Positions 6,823-11,843 of a stretch of 11,843 nucleotides of DNA are shown here, in pieces. The notes below the pieces were generated by a model. That model was not told where the DNA came from. It saw only the letters and a program-made list of their open reading frames with translations, and ran no database searches. The position numbers and the translations under genes were made by a program. The stretch covers positions 1 through 11,843 of the forward strand of contig JAXHVA010000118.1 of NCBI GenBank assembly GCA_034189035.1. The letters run 5' to 3'. This stretch comes from JAUXFK01 sp034189035. GTDB lineage: Bacteria; Desulfobacterota; UBA8473. How positions within the stretch are numbered: the stretch's first letter is position 1; the number at the start of each line of letters is the position of its first letter.

Positions 6823-7872
6823 TTGCATATTAAAATGAGCAAAAGGAATTTCTTTAAATTCTTACTCGGTCTTTCAACATTTATCTTCACATCGATCCTT
6901 TTCCCTGCCTTTCTCTTCCAAAGACGAAAAGCAACCTTTTTCAAAGGAATCGCCCTGGGAAAGACCTCGAGGCTCTCATCAGATAAGATTTCTAAGGTGG
7001 TAATCGTAAGAAGTACTCGAATCCAGGGCCTAAATGGAAAGATAGATAAAGGTACCATTTTTCAAATGGTTGATCAGGGGGTAAGAAACCTTGTCAGTAA
7101 AGAAATTTATCCTTCAGCTTGGAAGTATCTCTTTTCTCCTCAGGATACTGTGGGGATCAAAGTCAACTGCCTGGGTGGAAGGATGTTCTCTCCACATATT
7201 GAACTTATCGATGCCATAATCGCAGGGTTAATATCCGCTAATGTAAAACAAGAGAACATCATTGTTTGGGATCGTCTCAATAGAGAGTTGCGTTTATCTG
7301 GATTTACGATAAATACAGGGAGTAAAGGAGTGAAGTGTTTTGGTACAGATGCACTCGGCTATGATAGGAATCCTGAAATAAAAGGCTCTATAGGGAGTTG
7401 CTTCAGCAGGATTATATCCAGTTATTGTAATGCGATAATCAGCGTTCCTGTTTTAAAGGATCATGACCTGTCCGGGGTATCGATAAGTATGAAGAATTTC
7501 TATGGGGCGATTCATAATCCGAATAAATACCATGACAATAACTGCGATCCATATATCGCTGATTTAAACTCTCATCCATACATCAAGGACAAACTTAGAC
7601 TTATAATCTGTGATGGGATAACCGTTGAATACAACGGAGGACCCGGATATAACCCCACCTGGCTCTGGAACTACAATGGCCTTTTAATCGCCCAGGATCC
7701 CGTAGCATTGGATTGTATAGGCATGGGCATAATCGAAAAGAAGAGGAAAATGATGGGTATGGAAAGTTTGAAACAGGAAGGAAGAGAGGCCAGACACATT
7801 GGTAGTGCTGCAAGACTGGGGCTTGGCACAGATCGTATAGACAGAATAGATATTTTGAATCTCAGCGTATGA
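6823..7872 (+). CDS. DUF362 domain protein with Tat-like N-terminus
   Basis: A DUF362 family protein of about 349 residues; the family's biochemical role is not established. Features seen: an N-terminal SKRNFFKFLLG motif followed by a hydrophobic stretch, resembling a twin-arginine signal with Lys-Arg in place of Arg-Arg. This would place the protein at or beyond the inner membrane. The conserved core follows: VKVNCLGG-like turn, ISVPVLKDHDLSGVSISMKNFYGAI, a GITVEYNGGPG segment and LIAQDPVALDCIGM. No ferredoxin-type cysteine cluster is present. Three starts are possible. TTG at 6823 has AAGGAG five bases upstream and is preferred; ATG at 6835 is 17 bases from that site; ATG at 6796 lacks a ribosome-binding site and overlaps the polA -35. 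It overlaps the next gene by ATGA, so the two are translationally coupled. Confidence 0.85.
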   Translation: MHIKMSKRNFFKFLLGLSTFIFTSILFPAFLFQRRKATFFKGIALGKTSRLSSDKISKVVIVRSTRIQGLNGKIDKGTIFQMVDQGVRNLVSKEIYPSAWKYLFSPQDTVGIKVNCLGGRMFSPHIELIDAIIAGLISANVKQENIIVWDRLNRELRLSGFTINTGSKGVKCFGTDALGYDRNPEIKGSIGSCFSRIISSYCNAIISVPVLKDHDLSGVSISMKNFYGAIHNPNKYHDNNCDPYIADLNSHPYIKDKLRLIICDGITVEYNGGPGYNPTWLWNYNGLLIAQDPVALDCIGMGIIEKKRKMMGMESLKQEGREARHIGSAARLGLGTDRIDRIDILNLSV

Positions 7873-8522
7873 AAAAATATATTGTTTTTTTTGATCTTGA
7901 TAAGACGATCATCGATTCTATCAGTGGAAAACTGTTCATTTCATACGGTCACAAGACAGGCTATCTCTCACACAGTGATTTTCTCCTCAGCAAATTTATG
8001 GTATTCCTCTATGAGAGGGGTATCTTAACTACTGAATATGTAATAAAGAAATGGGCGAAGAAGTATAAGGGTGTTACGGAAAAGAAGGTAATAGATTTTT
8101 CAGAGATATTCTTCAACGATTGCATAAAAAACCATATACGAGAGAAAGCCATTGAAGAGATAGACTTTCACAAAAAGAATAATGGGAAGACTGTTGTGCT
8201 CTCTGCTGGGCTTTTTTATATTTGCAATCCTCTTTGCGAATATCTGGAAATGGATGATGTGATATGCACGAATTTAGAGGTTAAAGATGGCCTATTTACA
8301 GGAAAACTTTTGGGGAGTTACTGTTATAGGGAAGAAAAGCTGAATAGAGTTGAAGCATATTGTAATGATAATGGATTTACGCTTGATAGCGCATTCTATT
8401 ATGCTGATTCAATCGCAGATGTCCCTGTACTTGAGCGAGTTGGAAATCCTATCTGTGTTACTCCGGATAAAAGGCTTCGAAACCTTTCGACGAAACGGGG
8501 GTGGAGGGTATCTCATTGGTAA
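7869..8522 (+). CDS. HAD-IB family hydrolase (SerB-like phosphatase)
   Basis: A cytoplasmic phosphatase of the haloacid dehalogenase superfamily, subfamily IB, related to phosphoserine phosphatase. All four HAD motifs are visible: I, FDLDKT (D9 nucleophile, D11 acid/base); II, VVLSAG (S112); III, EEKLNRV (K157); IV, YYADSIADVPVLE (D180, D184). The helical cap between motifs I and II (about 20-100) and the ending GNPICVTPDKRLRNLSTKRGWRV match the HAD-IB hypothetical group that also includes some lipid- and sugar-phosphate phosphatases. The substrate cannot be named. At 217 residues it is of normal length. Its ATG overlaps the DUF362 stop codon (ATGA), so it needs no strong ribosome-binding site of its own. 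Coupling to DUF362 suggests a shared task, not identified here. Confidence 0.9.
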   Translation: MKKYIVFFDLDKTIIDSISGKLFISYGHKTGYLSHSDFLLSKFMVFLYERGILTTEYVIKKWAKKYKGVTEKKVIDFSEIFFNDCIKNHIREKAIEEIDFHKKNNGKTVVLSAGLFYICNPLCEYLEMDDVICTNLEVKDGLFTGKLLGSYCYREEKLNRVEAYCNDNGFTLDSAFYYADSIADVPVLERVGNPICVTPDKRLRNLSTKRGWRVSHW

Positions 8523-8542
8523 GATACAGTACTGTTTATAAT
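8516..8542 (+). promoter_or_regulatory. Candidate sodN promoter with palindromic operator
   Basis: TATAAT at 8537-8542 is a perfect -10. TTGGTA at 8516-8521 (overlapping the end of the HAD gene) is a 4-of-6 -35 at a short 15-bp spacing. Between them lies the perfect 10-bp palindrome ACAGTACTGT (8526-8535), placed where a repressor or an MerR-like activator could act. TACAGTA recurs at 8583-8589, followed in both places by a CACT(C)TATAAAT string, so a second site or a duplication is possible. Confidence 0.4.
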
Positions 8543-8625
8543 CACTATAAATCGAATAAGGGAAATTGGGGATTAAAGAGGGTACAGTAAAGTCACTCTA
8601 TAAATAACGATAAAAGGAGGGTCAT

Positions 8626-9072
8626 ATGAGAAAGACATACTTACATGCTCTGGTTATTTTTTCTTTTTTATTTGTTTTTTTAGCAAAGGCATCTGCACAT
8701 TGTGAAATCCCCTGCGGAATTTACGATGATGAGATGAGAATTAATATGATGAACGAGCATATTGATACGATTGAGAAGTCTATAAATCAAATCATGAGAA
8801 TAGAAGAGGAAAAACAGAAGAATTTCAACCAACTTATTCGTTGGGTAGTGAATAAAGAACGCCATGCAAATGCACTTCAAAACATTGTATCACAGTATTT
8901 CATGACCCAGCGTATCAAGCCGGAAAAGAGAGCGTATGAAAAGAAACTCAGTATACTCCATCAGATTCTGATCTATAGTATGAAATGTAAGCAAACCACT
9001 GATCGAAAAAATATAGAAAAATTAAGGGGCCTTCTAAAAGATTTTCAGATACTCTACTTTAACAAGAAATGA
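8626..9072 (+). CDS. sodN: Nickel superoxide dismutase, Sec-exported
   Basis: Ni-SOD converts superoxide to hydrogen peroxide and oxygen. The first 24 residues form a classic Sec signal (Arg/Lys start, hydrophobic core, ASA cleavage site at 22-24). Cleavage would expose HCEIPCGIYDDE, the nickel-hook motif HCxxPCGxY, giving His1, Cys2, Cys6 and Tyr9 of the mature enzyme (H25, C26, C30, Y33 of the precursor). The remaining 124 residues are helical, as in the four-helix family, which is about 117 residues long. R79 (KERHANAL) fits Arg47 of the Streptomyces enzyme; the position of its Glu17 appears to be Asn40 here. A strong AAGGAGG (8614-8620) lies five bases before the ATG. It is separated from the HAD gene by 103 bp with its own candidate promoter. 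Cys113 in SMKCKQT is an extra cysteine seen in the sequence. Confidence 0.93.
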   Translation: MRKTYLHALVIFSFLFVFLAKASAHCEIPCGIYDDEMRINMMNEHIDTIEKSINQIMRIEEEKQKNFNQLIRWVVNKERHANALQNIVSQYFMTQRIKPEKRAYEKKLSILHQILIYSMKCKQTTDRKNIEKLRGLLKDFQILYFNKK

Positions 9073-9090
9073 AAATTTCCATATTACACA

Positions 9091-10218
9091 CTACTTCTTT
9101 TTACGGGTATTCTTTTTCCCAAAAAAATTAAATCCCACTGGTTGCGCAATCATAGATTCGACGACCTGCTTCACATCTTCCAAACGGTCTCTGTGAACGA
9201 CCAAGGTTTTGGTACCGGCTCGAACAACCACCACATTGCTGATACCTACTAAGGCCAGCGTCTCTTGCGGATGTTCGCAAAATACTAGATTGTCCTTTGC
9301 ATCCAATGCATGGACACAACCTTTAATATAGTTTCCATTCGCATCACATGTCAAAAAATCCTGGATGGACAGCCACCCTCCAACATCCTTCCAAGAAAAA
9401 TCACAGGCCACACAACGGACATCATGTGCTTTTTCCATAACAGCAAAATCGATGGAGATCCTTTTGAGTGCAGAGAATTCCTTTCCCAGGGTCGCCTCCC
9501 ACTGTGCGGTATCAATCTTTTCAACAGCGTTTGTAAGGTGTTTAATATGTTCCGGAAGGTGTAATTTCAATTCAGCGAAGATGGCGTTCGAAGTCCATAC
9601 AAACATTCCTGAGTTCCACAGGTACCGACCAGATTCCAGATACTCCCTGGCGGTTTCCGTGTTCGGCTTCTCTCTGAATGAAGTGAGACTAAAGTGTTCT
9701 ATGGCATTATCCTGTGCTATTCTTTCCCCTATTTCCAAATAACCGTACCCTTCGGCCGGATAGGTGGGCTTGATACCAAATGTATAAAGTGTTTCGGTTT
9801 GCCTGGCCTCCTTGATTGCTGAGAGCATGGTTCTTTGAAAAAGATCAAGAGGCTCTATTAAATGATCTGCCGTTAATACGATGATCACTGGGTTGTTGTA
9901 GCGTTTCATGGCAACTAATGTGCCAAGACAAACTGCCGCAGCAGTATCCTTTCGCTCAGGCTCGCCGATGATATTTTGATGAGGCACATGTGGGAGTTGT
10001 TCGGCAACTAAATGGGTAAAATCTGCATTGGTCAAAACGATGATTCGATCATCCGGAACGATCCCAGCCACTCGGTCATAGCTTTTTTGTAACAGGCTTT
10101 GGTCATCGAAGAGCTGTATGAACTGCTTGGGTTTTTCCTTTGTGCTGAGAGGCCAAAAACGTGTGCCCACGCCTCCTGCCATAATAAAAGCAACCAGGTT
10201 TTTATCGAAATTCTCCAT
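9091..10218 (-). CDS. manC: Mannose-1-phosphate guanylyltransferase
   Basis: It joins mannose-1-phosphate and GTP to form GDP-mannose, the precursor of mannose-, rhamnose- and fucose-containing polysaccharides; cytoplasmic. The 375-residue protein is the single-domain form without the C-terminal mannose-6-phosphate isomerase fusion. Motifs: nucleotide-binding AGGVGTRFWPLS (14-25) with KEKPKQF (27-33), LTADH (115-119), AEGYGYLEIG (155-164), sugar-binding FREKP (181-185) and LWNSGMFVW (200-208), then a left-handed beta-helix-like C-terminal part (about 290-365). The Lys/Arg-rich tail (KKNTRKKK) is a local oddity. It converges on sodN with only 18 bp between the stop codons and no terminator hairpin there. 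A ribosome-binding site TGAGGTG lies at 10230-10224, and a structured leader and promoter lie upstream. No other polysaccharide gene is in the window. Confidence 0.93.
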   Translation of the reverse strand: MENFDKNLVAFIMAGGVGTRFWPLSTKEKPKQFIQLFDDQSLLQKSYDRVAGIVPDDRIIVLTNADFTHLVAEQLPHVPHQNIIGEPERKDTAAAVCLGTLVAMKRYNNPVIIVLTADHLIEPLDLFQRTMLSAIKEARQTETLYTFGIKPTYPAEGYGYLEIGERIAQDNAIEHFSLTSFREKPNTETAREYLESGRYLWNSGMFVWTSNAIFAELKLHLPEHIKHLTNAVEKIDTAQWEATLGKEFSALKRISIDFAVMEKAHDVRCVACDFSWKDVGGWLSIQDFLTCDANGNYIKGCVHALDAKDNLVFCEHPQETLALVGISNVVVVRAGTKTLVVHRDRLEDVKQVVESMIAQPVGFNFFGKKNTRKKK

Positions 10219-10263
10219 TGCCTCACCTCATGAAATGTAAAGATAGACTTAGGCTATATTTCC

Positions 10264-10302
10264 AAGTGAGGTCGTCCAGCCTGGCATAGCGGCTACCCAC
10301 TT
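10264..10302 (-). promoter_or_regulatory. Leader hairpin of the guanylyltransferase mRNA
   Basis: On the minus strand this 39-nt segment folds as AAGTG/CACTT, GGT/ACC and AGCC/GGCT with a nine-base apical loop, a GGACG bulge and a single bulged T. Its 3' strand contains ACCTCAC, which can instead pair over six bases with the ribosome-binding region TGAGGTGAGG (10230-10221). The two pairings exclude each other, the usual layout of translational switches. It matches no riboswitch class I recognise. Read on the plus strand, the hairpin is followed by five T residues and would resemble a terminator, but no plus-strand gene ends here. Confidence 0.4.
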
Positions 10303-10340
10303 TTTCTGTCCTATAATGGTGACACTATCTACTCTATTTA

Positions 10341-10370
10341 TTATTACCAAATTTTTCCGGGTATTGTCAA
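10341..10370 (-). promoter_or_regulatory. Probable promoter of the guanylyltransferase gene
   Basis: On the minus strand a perfect TTGACA (10370-10365) and TAATAA (10346-10341) are 18 bp apart. Transcription would start near 10333, giving a leader of about 115 nt that includes the hairpin at 10302-10264. Confidence 0.6.
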
Positions 10371-10645
10371 CCTATAACAGATGATACAAAATGTCCAAAA
10401 AATGAAGCTAATATGTAGAATGGCCATATAAGTGCTCATAGTATTTTGAGGAATTTGGATATCACTCCATCAATCGTAAGTTGCTTTAGTTTGAGGGAAA
10501 GGCTGCCGATCCCCTAAAAAAGGGGAGGGGGGATAAAAAAGTTTTTAGGTATGTTAGATTATGAGTTGAATGGGAATATAGTAAGATATGGACATAAATA
10601 TAGGAAATATGTTAAAAGATATAATCAAGGGAGTTTATAAAAAGT
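10371..10645. other. Intergenic stretch upstream of qng1
   Basis: No ORF with a ribosome-binding site was seen here. The stretch is AT-rich apart from the C/G-rich palindrome at 10510-10533. It should hold the qng1 promoter, but no -35/-10 pair with acceptable spacing was found: TATAAT at 10620-10625 is too close to the ribosome-binding site to be convincing. The ribosome-binding site AAGGGAG lies at 10627-10633, 12 bases before the qng1 ATG. Confidence 0.5.
10510..10533. repeat. Small C/G-rich palindrome
   Basis: TCCCCT (10510-10515) and AGGGGA (10521-10526) form a 6-bp stem with a 5-A loop, followed by GGGGGAT, which offers an alternative partner. The CCCCT/AGGGG-with-A-run pattern resembles short dispersed intergenic palindromes common in many bacterial genomes. 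It is not followed directly by a T run on either strand, so it is a poor terminator. There is no second copy in the window. Confidence 0.4.
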
Positions 10646-11611
10646 ATGGGCTGGAAAGTTCAAAAAACAGCAGAGTTTGTAGCAAAAAACAGCAGTGAGG
10701 TTCGAATTGATAGGGAGAGATTGGTTCGTTTTGTCAATAATCTATTTGCAGAAGGTGTATATGTCCCTCTTTGGAACCATACATACCACTTTTGTGGCAA
10801 ACCTGAGGATATGGTCAGTTACTTTTTCGTTCTTGATAGTATTAACTTTTGCTTCTGGCCGGAACCAAAAAAGAGAAAGTGGGAGTGCGTATACCATTCG
10901 CAGAGGCTTTCCGGGTATTATGCCCTTGCTGCCTCTATTAAAATGGCGATCAAAGAAGGTATTCCCATCACAGATGCCCGGTATCTTGCTAAGATATCTT
11001 TAGATGAATTGAAGCAGGTATTAGGTGGACAAGGTGAGCTTCAGCTCCTCGAAGAACGTCGTACAATCCTCAACCAATTAGGAAAGGTTCTCATTCAGGA
11101 TTACAAAGACAGTGCCTGCAATCTTGTTGAGGACTCAGGAAATTCGGCAGTACGACTAGTGGAGCTACTCAGTGAAAAACTCGAGTCATATCGAGACATA
11201 GGCAAATACTTAGATCAGAGAGTCTTTTTTTTTAAACGGGCACAGATACTCGTTGCTGATTTATATGGGGCATTTGAGGGGAGTGGATTCGGCAGTTTTA
11301 TGGATATTGATATGCTCTCATGCTTTGCCGATTACAAACTTCCTCAGGTTTTACGTCATATGGGGATATTGCGTTATTCTCAATCTCTGGCAGAAAAGGT
11401 TGATCAAGGGGTTCTCCTTGAGGCAGGATGCTCCCAGGAACTTGAGATTAGGGCATGCACCATATGCGCAGTAGAGCTTATAAGAGAGGAACTTAAAAGA
11501 ATTGGAGTAGCTTTAAAAGCCTTTGAGATCGACTGGATTTTGTGGAATCTGGCGCAATATAAAGAGTTTAAGGTGAAGCCCTATCATCGGACATTGACTC
11601 TTTTTTACTAA
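10646..11611 (+). CDS. qng1: Queuosine 5'-phosphate N-glycosylase (queuosine salvage, DUF2419)
   Basis: Qng1 releases the base queuine from queuosine 5'-monophosphate so that it can be re-inserted into tRNA; cytoplasmic. The 321-residue protein matches the Q-salvage family (DUF2419) in length and landmarks: PLWNHTYHF (41-49), DSINFCFWP (64-72), YHSQRLSGYYAL (83-94, resembling the family's G.YAL segment), FFFKRAQILVADL (194-206), SCFADYKLPQVLRHMGIL (225-242, usually FADYRVPQ), QELEIRACTICAVELI (264-279) and a C-terminal DWILWNL with PYHRTLTLFY. The FADYKLPQ aspartate is expected to be in the active site. The family is best known from eukaryotes but occurs in scattered bacteria. The gene looks complete, and an IS630-type element begins only a few bases after its stop codon. 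Confidence 0.93.
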   Translation: MGWKVQKTAEFVAKNSSEVRIDRERLVRFVNNLFAEGVYVPLWNHTYHFCGKPEDMVSYFFVLDSINFCFWPEPKKRKWECVYHSQRLSGYYALAASIKMAIKEGIPITDARYLAKISLDELKQVLGGQGELQLLEERRTILNQLGKVLIQDYKDSACNLVEDSGNSAVRLVELLSEKLESYRDIGKYLDQRVFFFKRAQILVADLYGAFEGSGFGSFMDIDMLSCFADYKLPQVLRHMGILRYSQSLAEKVDQGVLLEAGCSQELEIRACTICAVELIREELKRIGVALKAFEIDWILWNLAQYKEFKVKPYHRTLTLFY

Positions 11612-11664
11612 ATGTTCTAGTAGTTTGATTCCAAAATATTATTTCAATATAGTTTATTTTAAGT

Positions 11665-11689
11665 TATCTTTTTTTCAAACTAAAAGATA
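11665..11689 (+). other. Hairpin just upstream of the IS630 transposase start
   Basis: TATCTTTT (11665-11672) and AAAAGATA (11682-11689) are perfect 8-bp inverted repeats around a 9-nt loop. The 3' arm abuts the ribosome-binding site GGAGGAG (11691-11697). A second, longer-range inverted repeat, TAGTTTGA (11621-11628) with TCAAACTA (11675-11682), overlaps it, so two alternative folds are possible. Structures near the transposase start often limit translation from outside transcripts; that role is inferred. Confidence 0.35.
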
Positions 11690-11701
11690 GGAGGAGAAAA
11701 G

Positions 11702-11843
11702 ATGCCATTTAAACGAAGACGACCTGAATGAATAATTACTCAGGATGTTAAAACCAAACTTAAACAGATCAGTAAATCTCGAACTGAAAGCGCTATTCGT
11801 ATTGAACGGGCAAGAATGATCTTCGAATACTCTAATGGTCATA
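11702..11843 (+). pseudogene. IS630 family transposase, 5' part with in-frame stop
   Basis: The ATG at 11702 follows an excellent ribosome-binding site (TAGGAGGAG). It reads MPFKRRRPE, then TGA (11729-11731), then continues in the same frame to the window edge as IITQDVKTKLKQIS and KSRTESAIRIERARMIFEYSNGH. That continuation is the N-terminal helix-turn-helix region of IS630/Tc1-type transposases (pattern I....K..L..I..SRT....R..RAR.I...S.G). The single TGA therefore interrupts an otherwise coherent protein, most simply a TGG-to-TGA nonsense change. TGA cannot be recoded in general, because the DUF362 and sodN genes end in TGA. The element probably begins soon after the qng1 stop; CTAG at 11617-11620 would suit the TA-centred target preference of IS630 elements, but the other end is outside the window. 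Confidence 0.7.

Noticed and set aside
9073..9090. Bidirectional terminator between sodN and the guanylyltransferase gene
   Set aside because: The 18-bp gap and adjoining codons show no inverted repeat.
10264..10302. Known riboswitch such as the cyclic-di-GMP or manA type
   Set aside because: The GTAGCC string first recalled the cyclic-di-GMP riboswitch, but the other conserved blocks of that class are absent; only a generic switch-like fold remains.
10510..10545. Intrinsic terminator at the C/G-rich palindrome
   Set aside because: The stem is not followed directly by a T run on either strand, and no gene ends just before it on the appropriate strand.
11729..11731. Recoding of TGA as Trp or Gly in this organism
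   Set aside because: The DUF362 and sodN genes end in TGA at their natural family lengths, and Trp is coded by TGG throughout.

Overview
The window reads as a moderately AT-rich (roughly 42% GC by eye) bacterial chromosome segment lying between two insertion-sequence fragments. Gene content (QueH-type queuosine synthesis, acyl-CoA dehydrogenase with a family III CoA-transferase/racemase, a DUF362 protein, a Sec-exported nickel superoxide dismutase) and the general look of the proteins suggest an anaerobic or oxygen-exposed Desulfobacterota-like (former Deltaproteobacteria) organism. This is an inference from protein style; no rRNA or other taxonomic marker is present. TGA is an ordinary stop here and Trp is TGG, so the standard bacterial code applies.

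Layout. 1-121 is the start of an IS4-type transposase reading leftwards off the window. 282-1032 is a tight minus-strand pair, queH and a DUF2905 membrane protein. 1288-3803 holds two minus-strand acyl-CoA genes, an acyl-CoA dehydrogenase and a CaiB/BaiF-family protein with the catalytic residues of alpha-methylacyl-CoA racemase. 4028-6724 is polA (minus), complete with proofreading. Divergent from polA, on the plus strand, are a DUF362 protein and a HAD-IB phosphatase that overlap by ATGA, followed by a separately promoted Ni-superoxide dismutase with an N-terminal Sec signal. Convergent to these, on the minus strand, is a mannose-1-phosphate guanylyltransferase with a structured leader. The plus-strand queuosine salvage gene qng1 follows, and immediately after it begins an IS630-type transposase interrupted by an in-frame TGA.

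The most unusual material is intergenic. A repeat of about 180 bp occurs twice (2447-2630 and 3840-4018) in the same orientation, bracketing the CaiB-family gene. Each copy holds a 34-bp conserved leader motif and a long hairpin with 25-nt arms; differences between the copies are largely compensatory, so the stem is kept. A third long hairpin of different sequence (1116-1258) lies downstream of the acyl-CoA dehydrogenase gene, so every boundary of the acyl-CoA gene pair carries such a structure.

Functional links: racemase and dehydrogenase could act in sequence on 2-methyl-branched acyl-CoAs. QueH (de novo queuosine synthesis) and Qng1 (queuine salvage) both serve tRNA queuosine but are about 9.6 kb apart. 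Promoters recognised by eye are those of polA, the DUF362 gene, sodN and the guanylyltransferase.
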